This document shows positions 23,556-30,635 of a stretch of 64,000 nt of DNA, piece after piece. The first letter of the stretch is position 1. Each line of letters starts with the position of its first letter. The translations under genes and the position numbers were made by a program. The notes beneath the pieces were generated by a model. It did not search any database. It was not told the origin of the DNA and saw nothing but the letters and a program-made list of their open reading frames with translations. The stretch spans positions 186,001 to 250,000 of the forward strand of contig NZ_JAGYWA010000006.1 of the NCBI RefSeq assembly GCF_018383905.1. The letters run 5' to 3'. Source of the DNA: Flavobacterium branchiicola. GTDB taxonomy: Bacteria; Bacteroidota; Bacteroidia; Flavobacteriales; Flavobacteriaceae.

Positions 23556-24251
23556 ATGAGAAAGATAACCGTTTTAGGATTAAGTAGTTTACTTGTATTA
23601 ACTAGTTTTTTTGTAAGCTGTGAATCAGTGCAAAATGCAAATAACACACAAAAAGGTGCCGGGATCGGAGTTGTTGCCGGTGGTCTTATAGGTGGTATTT
23701 TAGGAAATAATTTAGGACATGGCGGAAACGCTGCTTTAGGTGCTGCAATTGGTGCTGCCGTTGGAGGTGGAACCGGAGCTCTTATTGGAAATAAAATGGA
23801 CAAACAAGCTCGTGAAATCGATCAGGCGCTTCCGGGTGCTGATGTTGAAAGAGTAGGTGAAGGTATTCACTTAACTTTAAACGAGAACTCTGTTCGTTTT
23901 GACACTAACAAATCTACATTAACTCCTCAGGCAAAAGCTAATCTAGATAAATTGATTCCTGTATTTACAGATTATGGAGATACAGATATTCAAATTTTTG
24001 GTTATACAGATAATACTGGAAAACCAGAATATAACTTAACACTTTCTGGACAAAGAGCTGCTTCGGTACAAGCTTATTTAGTTTCAAAAGGATTAAAATC
24101 AAGCCGTTTTAAAACTTCAGGTTTAGGTATTGCAGATCCAATTGCAACAAATGATACTCCGGAAGGAAGATCACAAAACCGTCGTGTAGAATTTTCAATT
24201 ACTGCAAACGACAAAATGGTAAATGATGCAAAAGCAGAATCTGGAAAATAA
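23556..24251 (+). CDS. OmpA family protein with glycine-zipper region
   Basis: The 231-residue protein has a lipoprotein-like signal (LTSFFVSC-ESVQN). A glycine-zipper segment rich in Gly and Ala follows at residues 33-78 (GAGIGVVAGGLIGGILGNNLG, ALGAAIGAAVGGGTGALIGN), which can form a membrane-associated helical hairpin. The OmpA-like peptidoglycan-binding domain is at about 105-215: VRFDTNKSTLTPQAKANLDKL, FGYTDNTGKPEYNLTLSGQRAASVQAYL, and NRRVEFSI with the conserved Asp and Arg that grip diaminopimelate. It probably links the outer membrane to the cell wall. A terminator follows at 24275. Confidence 0.92.
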   Translation: MRKITVLGLSSLLVLTSFFVSCESVQNANNTQKGAGIGVVAGGLIGGILGNNLGHGGNAALGAAIGAAVGGGTGALIGNKMDKQAREIDQALPGADVERVGEGIHLTLNENSVRFDTNKSTLTPQAKANLDKLIPVFTDYGDTDIQIFGYTDNTGKPEYNLTLSGQRAASVQAYLVSKGLKSSRFKTSGLGIADPIATNDTPEGRSQNRRVEFSITANDKMVNDAKAESGK

Positions 24252-24274
24252 TCCCAGAATAAAATAAAATTTTA

Positions 24275-24310
24275 AAAAAGCTGTTTCTTAATTGAAGCAG
24301 CTTTTTTTTT
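24275..24310 (+). terminator. Terminator of the OmpA gene
   Basis: AAAAAGCTGTTTC, TTAATT, GAAGCAGCTTTTTTTTT: a stem with one wobble, then nine Ts. Confidence 0.85.
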
Positions 24311-24339
24311 GACTTTAGGAATTAAACATTGTAAATTTG
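24309..24339 (+). promoter_or_regulatory. Promoter of the orphan ABC ATPase (TTG-N20-TAAATTTG)
   Basis: TTG at 24309-24311 and TAAATTTG at 24332-24339. The open frame of the next gene reaches back into this box, so its real start should be the ATG at 24358. Confidence 0.6.
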
Positions 24340-24357
24340 AACTCTCAAATAGAACAC

Positions 24358-25308
24358 ATGCTCGACATTCAAAATATTTCTTTTACATATACTGATACAC
24401 CCGTTATTAAAAACGTTTCTTTTACAATCAATAAGGGAGATAATATTTCTATTATTGGCGAGAGCGGCTGCGGGAAAAGTACACTTCTAAAGCTTTTGTA
24501 CGGTCTGTATGATTTAGACGAAGGCAAAATATTTTATAACGAAAAACCAATTTTGGGACCAAAATACAATTTGATTCCCGGTATGCCTTTTATGAAATAT
24601 CTGGCTCAGGATTTTGATTTGTCTCCTTACGAAACGGTAGCAGAAAACGTTGGAAAATTTTTGTCGAATGGTTTTGCCAATATGAAAAAACTGCGCGTTC
24701 AGGAATTGTTGGAGATGGTTGAAATGGAGCAGTTCGCTAACGTAAAAGCAAAATTTTTAAGTGGAGGTCAGCAACAAAGAGTCGCTTTGGTGAGGGTTTT
24801 GGCATTAGAACCAGAAGTAATTTTGTTGGATGAGCCTTTTAGTCAGATCGATGCATTTAGAAAAAATGCTTTACGCCGAAATTTATTCAGATACTTAAAA
24901 CAAAAAGGGATTACTTGTATTATTGCTACTCATGATAGTACAGATGCTTTGTCGTTTGCAGATGAAACCATCGTAATGCGAAATGGTGAAATTATTACAA
25001 AAGGGGATCCGATAAAAATTTATGAAGACCCCGAAACTAAATATGTGGCTTCGTTATTTGGAGAAGTAAATGAAGTGCCAACGCATTTATTGCTTTCTTA
25101 TGAAGATGAAAATCATAAAACGCTGGTTTATCCACATCAGTTTAAAATGGTAACAGAATCAAATTTGCCGGTAAAAATCAGACGAACTTATTTTAGAGGA
25201 AATCATTACCTGATCGAAACCATTTATAAAAGACAATTAATCTTTTTTGAAAGTGAAATCGATTTACCGCTAGAACAGGAAATTTTCTTAGCCTTAAATT
25301 ATTTATAG
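24358..25308 (+). CDS. ABC transporter ATP-binding protein (orphan)
   Basis: I start at ATG 24358 (MLDIQNISFTYTDTPVIKNVSF) because the alternative upstream start lies within the promoter box. The 316-residue protein has Walker A GESGCGKSTLLKLLYG, the Q-loop in KYLAQDFDLSPYE, the signature LSGGQQQRVALVRVLA, Walker B VILLDEPFSQID and the switch His in IIATHD. A C-terminal domain of about 90 residues (LLSYEDENHKTLVYPHQFKM...) resembles the regulatory domain of CysA/PotA-type importer ATPases. No permease or binding protein gene is nearby, so the transported substrate is unknown. Confidence 0.9.
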   Translation: MLDIQNISFTYTDTPVIKNVSFTINKGDNISIIGESGCGKSTLLKLLYGLYDLDEGKIFYNEKPILGPKYNLIPGMPFMKYLAQDFDLSPYETVAENVGKFLSNGFANMKKLRVQELLEMVEMEQFANVKAKFLSGGQQQRVALVRVLALEPEVILLDEPFSQIDAFRKNALRRNLFRYLKQKGITCIIATHDSTDALSFADETIVMRNGEIITKGDPIKIYEDPETKYVASLFGEVNEVPTHLLLSYEDENHKTLVYPHQFKMVTESNLPVKIRRTYFRGNHYLIETIYKRQLIFFESEIDLPLEQEIFLALNYL

Positions 25309-25320
25309 GGAAGGAATTTT

Positions 25321-25360
25321 AGAATTAGATAATGTGTCAATTTGATAATTAGATAATTCT
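25321..25360. repeat. Second copy of the TAGATAATGTGTCAATTTG repeat
   Basis: AGAATTAGATAATGTGTCAA and TTTGATAATTAGATAATTCT match the arms of the 459-604 repeat with a short gap. It lies just after the orphan ABC ATPase gene. Confidence 0.6.
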
Positions 25361-25377
25361 TTTTTATCTTAAAAAGT

Positions 25378-25410
25378 AAACCCGACAGGTTTTAAAAACC
25401 TGTCGGGTTT
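25378..25410. terminator. Bidirectional terminator palindrome AAACCCGACAGG...CCTGTCGGGTTT
   Basis: A perfect 14-base-arm palindrome (AAACCCGACAGGTT, TTAAA, AACCTGTCGGGTTT) sits between the convergent ABC ATPase and S9 peptidase genes, with T-rich tails on both strands. It resembles the CTGCAAGGTTT palindromes at 59031-59227 in design. Confidence 0.8.
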
Positions 25411-25417
25411 ATTTTAT

Positions 25418-27829
25418 TTAATTTTTTAAATACTTTTCTAAAAACTGATCTTGTTCCCAAAGCAGGTGTAAGATATTTTCTTTGGCAACATAACTATGAG
25501 ATTCTTTTGGCAGAATAACCATTCTAGCCGGAGCTCCCAAGCCTTTTAAAGCCTGAAAATAACGTTCTGTCTGCAAAGTAAAAGTACCGGGATTATTATC
25601 GGCCTCGCCATGAACTAATAACATTGGAGTTTTCATTTTATCGGCATTCATAAAAGGCGACATGGTGTTGTACACTTCTGGAGCTTCCCAGTAGTTACGC
25701 TGTTCTGTCTGAAACCCAAAAGGAGTTAAAGTTCTGTTGTAGGCACCACTTCTCGCAATTCCGCAGGCAAATAAATTAGAATGGGTTAATAAATTGGCAG
25801 TCATAAAGGCTCCATAAGAGTGTCCTCCAACCGCCACTTTTTTACGATTAATATATCCTAAAGCATCTACAGCATCAATTGCCGCTGCGGCATTATCGAC
25901 TAATTGCGAAATGAAGTTGTCATTTGGTTCTGTAGTTCCTTCTCCAATAATAGGAAACGCTGCATCATCAAGTACAACATATCCTTTTGTTACCCAATAA
26001 ACAAACGATCCGTAATAAGGAGTCGTAAATTCATTTGAATTTTGAGTAGATTGTGATGCACTGTTTCGGTCTTTATATTCCGCAGGATATGCCCAGATCA
26101 ATAAAGGAAGCTTTTCTTTCTTTACTTTATCATAACCGGCAGGAAGATATAATGTTCCGGAAAGTTCCAGTCCGTCTTTACGTTTGTATTTAATGACTTC
26201 TTTGCTTACATCTTTAATACTCTCAAACGGATTTTTAAAAGCAGTAATAGGTGTTAAGCTGTTTTGTTTTTTAATGTTTCTGAAATAGTAATTCGGATAT
26301 TCACTTTTAGACTGAATCTGAACTAAAACTTTTCCTGATTTGAAATCTTCAATTCCCAGCAAATCTTCTTTTTTGTCTTTGTATGGAGAAGTGTAAATAC
26401 GTTTTGATTTTAATGTTTTCAAATTAAATTCATCAATAAAAGGAAATTGTCCTTCTTTGGTATAACCATCTCCAATTCGGTAAAGATTGTCTTTTTCAAT
26501 CGCCAGAATATATTTGTTGTACTCGTTTTTTCTGGTTTCAAAAATTCCCGGATCTGAGTAAACGTCCTGCGAGTTTCTATCTGTAATTACTTTTGGCTGC
26601 TGAGCAGGATTTGACGGATTTATCAAATAAGTTTTGGTATTTCTGGTGTCATACCATTCATCAGAAATAACGGCCAGATTATCATTTCCCCAGGTAACAT
26701 CGCTAAAACGTTGTGGAGTTTTTAATAATGAAGATGCATCCTGATCAAAAGGAGCGTTCCAAAGGAAAACTTCATCCCTAAAGTCAGCTTTGTTTGCAGG
26801 ATCACCTTCGTCCAGAGCAGTTACATAAAATAATGACGCTGGTTTATCATTTCTCCATGCCATTTCTCTTTTCCCTTTTCTAACGGCCATAAAACCTTTT
26901 GGTATAACTTCGTTTAAAGGTACTTCATTAACGGTTTTAATTTCTTTTCCTCTTATATCATAAACAACAGTTTTAAAAGGAAATCTGCTTAAAGGCACCA
27001 CATAAGAAAAAGGTTTCTGAATAGTAGTCAGCATAATATAATTGCCATCTGGTGAGATCTTTTCTCCTGCAAACATGGCAGCTTCTTTAAATAAAACAGC
27101 TTCACCGTTTAGTTTTACTTTGTATAATTCAGAAGTAATACTGTTTTCAAAATTGGCTTCATCATTTTTGTTTTTCAACATATCCGGATAGGTTCTGTTT
27201 TGAGATTTTTCGCCGGATGTATTCGAGATGATTGGTCCGGTTGGTAAATCTTTTTTAGCATCTAAAAGCGGTTGTCTGTTTTTCGGAAGCATTTTTACCA
27301 GAATGGTTTCATTATCAGAAAGCCAGTTAAACGGATTTCCAAGATTAGCATTCACGGTTGCTTCTGTAAGTTTTGTTGCCTGTGCAGAGGCAATATATAA
27401 AACCCATAGTTCTACACCTGACTTTGTAGTATGAGAAAACAAAACTTTCTTGTTATTTGGTGACCATAGAATGTTTGTTATTTTTGGATTATCAGGAAGT
27501 CCGGTAACCTGAATTTCTTGTTTTCCATTTGTTTTTTGGAGTTTGATATTAATCACATACGTTACCGTACTTGAAATATTGGTAACCGGATTTATTCTTA
27601 AACCCGCCAGACGAACTTCGTCCTGATTTAAGTCGTCAAGTGTTTTGTATGTATTGCGATACAATAAAAGCATGTTTTCCTTTTTTGTATCCATTGATAC
27701 AGTGGGTGCTTTTTGATAATCGGCAAGATCAAGAATAGATTTAGAAGGTTTTTGGTACGTTAAATTTTCCTGAGCGGAAGAATAAAAACCAAAAGTCAAA
27801 AATAAGAACAAAGTAACCTTTAATTTCAT
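25418..27829 (-). CDS. Secreted S9 family serine peptidase, glutamyl endopeptidase-like (S9D)
   Basis: The 803-residue protein has a signal peptide (MKLKVTLFLFLTFGFYSSAQ), a long N-terminal beta-propeller region and a C-terminal alpha/beta hydrolase domain. The catalytic triad is visible: Ser671 in VGGHSYGAFMTANLL, Asp744 in HGEADNNPG, and His778 in PKESHSYV. The start of the mature protein (LDLADYQKAPTVSMDTKKENMLLL, then LNQDEVRLAGLRINP) resembles the chloroplast/bacterial glutamyl endopeptidase branch (S9D) more than DPP-IV. It probably degrades peptides in the periplasm. It is divergent from fabH. Confidence 0.9.
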   Translation of the reverse strand: MKLKVTLFLFLTFGFYSSAQENLTYQKPSKSILDLADYQKAPTVSMDTKKENMLLLYRNTYKTLDDLNQDEVRLAGLRINPVTNISSTVTYVINIKLQKTNGKQEIQVTGLPDNPKITNILWSPNNKKVLFSHTTKSGVELWVLYIASAQATKLTEATVNANLGNPFNWLSDNETILVKMLPKNRQPLLDAKKDLPTGPIISNTSGEKSQNRTYPDMLKNKNDEANFENSITSELYKVKLNGEAVLFKEAAMFAGEKISPDGNYIMLTTIQKPFSYVVPLSRFPFKTVVYDIRGKEIKTVNEVPLNEVIPKGFMAVRKGKREMAWRNDKPASLFYVTALDEGDPANKADFRDEVFLWNAPFDQDASSLLKTPQRFSDVTWGNDNLAVISDEWYDTRNTKTYLINPSNPAQQPKVITDRNSQDVYSDPGIFETRKNEYNKYILAIEKDNLYRIGDGYTKEGQFPFIDEFNLKTLKSKRIYTSPYKDKKEDLLGIEDFKSGKVLVQIQSKSEYPNYYFRNIKKQNSLTPITAFKNPFESIKDVSKEVIKYKRKDGLELSGTLYLPAGYDKVKKEKLPLLIWAYPAEYKDRNSASQSTQNSNEFTTPYYGSFVYWVTKGYVVLDDAAFPIIGEGTTEPNDNFISQLVDNAAAAIDAVDALGYINRKKVAVGGHSYGAFMTANLLTHSNLFACGIARSGAYNRTLTPFGFQTEQRNYWEAPEVYNTMSPFMNADKMKTPMLLVHGEADNNPGTFTLQTERYFQALKGLGAPARMVILPKESHSYVAKENILHLLWEQDQFLEKYLKN

Positions 27830-28026
27830 AATTGGAATTTTGTGGGGTTAAAGAATGGTATTCAGAAATGTTTGTCTAAGATACTTTGGTCTTGTTACAT
27901 TATGGGGCTTATTTTTAATTTTTTTCAGTGTTTTGGGCTAAAAACTGTTTTTTAGGTCAGTAAATGATTTTAAATAGTCTTATAATTAAAATAAATTAAA
28001 TTGATAATAACGAAAAAAATAGTAAT

Positions 28027-28061
28027 TTGGGTGCTTATGTTTTAAAGTATACGTAAATTTG
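28027..28061 (+). promoter_or_regulatory. fabH promoter (TTG-N24-TAAATTTG)
   Basis: TAAATTTG at 28054-28061 with a TTG at 28027-28029; the spacing is slightly long. The 264-base space to the divergent S9 peptidase gene contains nothing else that I recognise. Confidence 0.5.
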
Positions 28062-28093
28062 CAATCCAATTTTTTAACAAATAATAAAAGAAT

Positions 28094-29101
28094 ATGTATC
28101 ATTCAAAAATAGCGGGCTTAGGATATTATGTTCCTTCTAATGTTGTAACCAATGATGATCTGTCTAAGATAATGGAAACTAATGATGAATGGATTCAGGA
28201 GAGAACCGGGATTCAGGAAAGAAGACACATCATTCGTGGGGAAGATACAACAACTTCAATGGGAGTTAAGGCAGCTAAAATTGCAATAGAACGTTCTGGC
28301 GTAGCCAAAGAAGATATTGATTTTGTCGTTTTTGCAACCTTAAGCCCGGATTATTATTTTCCAGGACCAGGAGTTTTAGTTCAGCGTGATTTAGGATTAA
28401 GAACCGTTGGAGCTTTGGATGTTAGAAATCAATGTTCAGGTTTTGTTTATGCAATTTCTGTTGCAGATCAATATATTAAAACAGGAATGTATAAAAACAT
28501 TCTGGTGATTGGTTCAGAAGTACATTCAACAGGTTTGGATATGACAACTCGCGGACGTGGAGTTTCGGTTATTTTTGGCGATGGAGCAGGAGCGGCAGTT
28601 TTAAGTCGTGAAGAAGATTTGACAAAAGGAATTTTATCTACACATCTGCACTCAGAAGGACAACATGCTGAAGAACTTGCTTTGCAGGCTCCGGGAATGG
28701 GTGCACGTTGGGTTACTGATATCTTGGCAGATAATGATCCGAATGACGAAAGTTATTATCCATATATGAATGGACAATTTGTATTTAAAAATGCAGTAGT
28801 TCGTTTTGCTGAGGTAATCAATGAAGGTCTTGAAGCAAATGGTTTACAGGTTTCAGATATTGATATGTTGATTCCACATCAGGCAAACTTGAGAATTTCT
28901 CAATTCATTCAGAATAAATTTAAATTATCAGATGATCAGGTCCATAATAATATCCAGAAATATGGAAATACAACTGCAGCATCTATTCCGATTGCTTTGA
29001 CTGAAGCTTGGGAACAAGGAAAAATAAAATCTGGAGATACAGTAGTTTTAGCTGCTTTTGGAAGTGGATTCACTTGGGCAAGTGCTATTATTAAATGGTA
29101 A
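28094..29101 (+). CDS. fabH: 3-oxoacyl-[acyl-carrier-protein] synthase III (FabH-like)
   Basis: The enzyme condenses acyl-CoA with malonyl-ACP to start fatty acid synthesis. The 335 residues contain the N-terminal GLGYYVPSNVVTNDDL and TNDEWIQERTGIQERR. The catalytic Cys is in LDVRNQCSGFVYAI, His in LIPHQANLRISQFI and Asn in KYGNTTAASIPIAL, the complete Cys-His-Asn triad of FabH. This genome type often has two or three fabH paralogues, so this may be a specialised copy; it is not in the usual plsX-fabH cluster. It is monocistronic with a terminator at 29127. Confidence 0.92.
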   Translation: MYHSKIAGLGYYVPSNVVTNDDLSKIMETNDEWIQERTGIQERRHIIRGEDTTTSMGVKAAKIAIERSGVAKEDIDFVVFATLSPDYYFPGPGVLVQRDLGLRTVGALDVRNQCSGFVYAISVADQYIKTGMYKNILVIGSEVHSTGLDMTTRGRGVSVIFGDGAGAAVLSREEDLTKGILSTHLHSEGQHAEELALQAPGMGARWVTDILADNDPNDESYYPYMNGQFVFKNAVVRFAEVINEGLEANGLQVSDIDMLIPHQANLRISQFIQNKFKLSDDQVHNNIQKYGNTTAASIPIALTEAWEQGKIKSGDTVVLAAFGSGFTWASAIIKW

Positions 29102-29126
29102 ATTAATTCATCTTGCAATATATTTT

Positions 29127-29157
29127 AAAACCTGCTCATTTGGAGCAGGTTTTTTTG
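29127..29157 (+). terminator. Terminator of fabH
   Basis: AAAACCTGCTC, ATTTG, GAGCAGGTTTTTTT: a perfect stem and T-run. Confidence 0.85.
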
Positions 29158-29177
29158 TTTATAAATAGGTCTTATTT

Positions 29178-29243
29178 GTCAGGCTGAGCGAAGTCGAAGC
29201 CCGCGTTCCAATTGGTGCGCCCTTCGACTCCGCTCAGGGGGAC
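29178..29243. repeat. GTCAGGCTGAGCGAAGTCG palindromic repeat, copy A
   Basis: The left arm GTCAGGCTGAGCGAAGTCGA faces CCTTCGACTCCGCTCAGGGG across a 20-base spacer with its own CAATTG centre. It is much more GC-rich than its surroundings. Copy B is 110 bases away and a partial, decaying copy lies beyond the GIY-YIG gene. Confidence 0.85.
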
Positions 29244-29287
29244 AAACGCTGATGAGTTTTTTAAGACTTATATTTTTGTTCACTATT

Positions 29288-29353
29288 GTCAGGCTGAGCG
29301 AAGTCGAAGCCCGCGTTGCAATTGGTACGGCCTTCGACTACGCTCAGGGAGAC
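29288..29353. repeat. GTCAGGCTGAGCGAAGTCG palindromic repeat, copy B
   Basis: Nearly identical to copy A over the same 66 bases (spacer CCGCGTTGCAATTGGTACGG), in the same orientation, 83 bases before the GIY-YIG start codon. Confidence 0.85.
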
Positions 29354-29435
29354 ATACTGGGTGGTGATATTTATTAATTGAAATATTTTTCTTACTTTTA
29401 AATAAAGCGGATTATTTAATTTAAAGAGAAAAAAT

Positions 29436-29759
29436 ATGAAATTGTATTATGTGTATATTTTAAAGTGTTCAGATGGCAGTTATTATACAGGAATGACAAA
29501 TAATATAAATAGAAGGTTGGATGAACATAACTATGGTGTAAATAAAGAAAGCTATACTTATAATAAGAGACCTTTAGAATTGGTTTTTTGTACCGAGTTT
29601 AATGATGTAATTCAAGCAATTTCATTTGAAAAACAAGTAAAAGGCTGGAGTAGGAAAAAGAAAGAAGCAATAATAAATGATAAATGGGAAGATTTGAAAA
29701 AACTTTCTGTGTGTTTAAATAAAACAGCTCACAAAAATTACGATAAAAAGGATGTTTAG
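29436..29759 (+). CDS. Small GIY-YIG nuclease domain protein
   Basis: The 107-residue protein is a stand-alone GIY-YIG domain of the UvrC/UPF0213-like type. The signature reads YYVYILKCSDGSYYTGMT: Tyr7-Ile8 in the GIY position and Tyr17-Thr18-Gly19 in the YIG position. Arg27 in NINRRLDEH and the metal-binding Glu65 in AISFEKQVKGWSRKKK complete a normal catalytic set, so it should be an active endonuclease. A Lys-rich C-terminus follows. The gene is bracketed by palindromic repeats (29178-29353 upstream, 29771-29850 downstream), suggesting a functional link. Its own target is unknown. Confidence 0.9.
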   Translation: MKLYYVYILKCSDGSYYTGMTNNINRRLDEHNYGVNKESYTYNKRPLELVFCTEFNDVIQAISFEKQVKGWSRKKKEAIINDKWEDLKKLSVCLNKTAHKNYDKKDV

Positions 29760-29770
29760 TAGTAAATTAG

Positions 29771-29850
29771 CCTTCGACTTCGCTCAGGATGACAATTGTA
29801 TACTAAGAATATTTGATGGAGAAATTTGTTAGGTTTAACGAAGTCAAAAG
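29771..29850. repeat. Partial, decaying copy C of the GTCAGGCTGAGCGAAGTCG repeat
   Basis: CCTTCGACTTCGCTCAGGAT at 29771 is an intact right arm. At 29828-29850 GTTAGGTTTAACGAAGTCAA is a recognisable left arm with several G-to-A/C-to-T changes. The arms are in swapped order relative to copies A and B, and begin 11 bases after the GIY-YIG stop. Confidence 0.75.
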
Positions 29851-29871
29851 TCTTTATTAAATTAATTAAAA

Positions 29872-30543
29872 ATGAAAAAAAATCAACTCGAAATAGCGTG
29901 TTTTAATTATGAATCGGCACTGATTGCGCAGCAAAGTGGTGCAGACAGAATTGAGCTATGTGAAAACATGAAATTAGGAGGGACAACACCAAATTCTATT
30001 TTGGTGGTAAAAGTTCGTGAAAGCATCAGTATAAAAATGCATGTTATTATCAGGCCTCGCGGTGGTGACTTTGTTTATACAGATGAAGAGCTTACGGAAA
30101 TGAAGCAAGATATTAAACAATATAAAAAATTGGGAGTTGACGGTTTTGTTTTCGGAATTTTGAAGCCCAACGGAAAAGTGAATAAGAAACAAAACAAAGA
30201 GTTGGTGCATTTGGCGCATCCACTTTCTTGTACTTTTCACAGGGCATTTGATGTTGTTGATTCTTTCGAAAAAGGACTCGAAGATGTAATTGAGTGTGGT
30301 TTTCAAACTATTCTGACTTCAGGCAGAAGCACAAATGTTGAAGACGGAATCTTCGATTTACAAATGATTCAGAAATTAGCCAAAGACCGAATCGAAATTA
30401 TGCCGGGTGGCGGTTTGAGATCATCAAACATTAAATTATTGCAGGAAAAACTAACGCCGACTTTTTATCATTCATCTGCAATTACAGATTCTGGAGAAAC
30501 GGCAAATCCCGAAGAAATAAAAGAATTAAAGAATTTTTTATAA
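29872..30543 (+). CDS. cutC: CutC family protein
   Basis: The 223-residue TIM-barrel protein belongs to the CutC family, named for copper homeostasis although its reaction is unproven. Family motifs are LEIACFNYESALIAQQSGADRIELCENMKLGGTTPN, VIIRPRGGDFVYTDEE, GVDGFVFGIL, TFHRAFD and ILTSGRS, followed by IMPGGGLRSSNI. It has the usual length minus a few C-terminal residues. It is cytoplasmic and has its own terminator (30559-30593). The GIY-YIG gene upstream appears to be an insertion between fabH and cutC. Confidence 0.92.
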   Translation: MKKNQLEIACFNYESALIAQQSGADRIELCENMKLGGTTPNSILVVKVRESISIKMHVIIRPRGGDFVYTDEELTEMKQDIKQYKKLGVDGFVFGILKPNGKVNKKQNKELVHLAHPLSCTFHRAFDVVDSFEKGLEDVIECGFQTILTSGRSTNVEDGIFDLQMIQKLAKDRIEIMPGGGLRSSNIKLLQEKLTPTFYHSSAITDSGETANPEEIKELKNFL

Positions 30544-30558
30544 AGCTTTCTTAAAAAT

Positions 30559-30593
30559 AAAAAAGCCTGGAGTTGGCATACTCCAGGCTTTTC
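30559..30593. terminator. Bidirectional terminator between cutC and the TonB-dependent receptor gene
   Basis: AAAAGCCTGGAGT, TGGCAT, ACTCCAGGCTTTT: a perfect stem with A- and T-runs on either side, between convergent genes. Confidence 0.85.
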
Positions 30594-30635
30594 TTTTTTA
30601 CAAGAACTATTAAAATCTGCTAATAAAAGCGTGAC

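Noticed and set aside
23465..23803. Pro/Ala-rich antisense frame over the OmpA gene
   Set aside because: The Pro/Ala richness is the mirror image of the Gly-rich zipper codons of the OmpA gene.
24358..25308. Complete ABC importer
   Set aside because: No permease or binding-protein gene flanks the ATPase; the neighbours are an OmpA gene and a peptidase gene on the opposite strand.
29127..29871. Insertion sequence around the GIY-YIG gene
   Set aside because: There is no transposase and no clear terminal inverted repeats with target duplication. The palindromes are internal repeats, so I describe it as a repeat-associated nuclease only.
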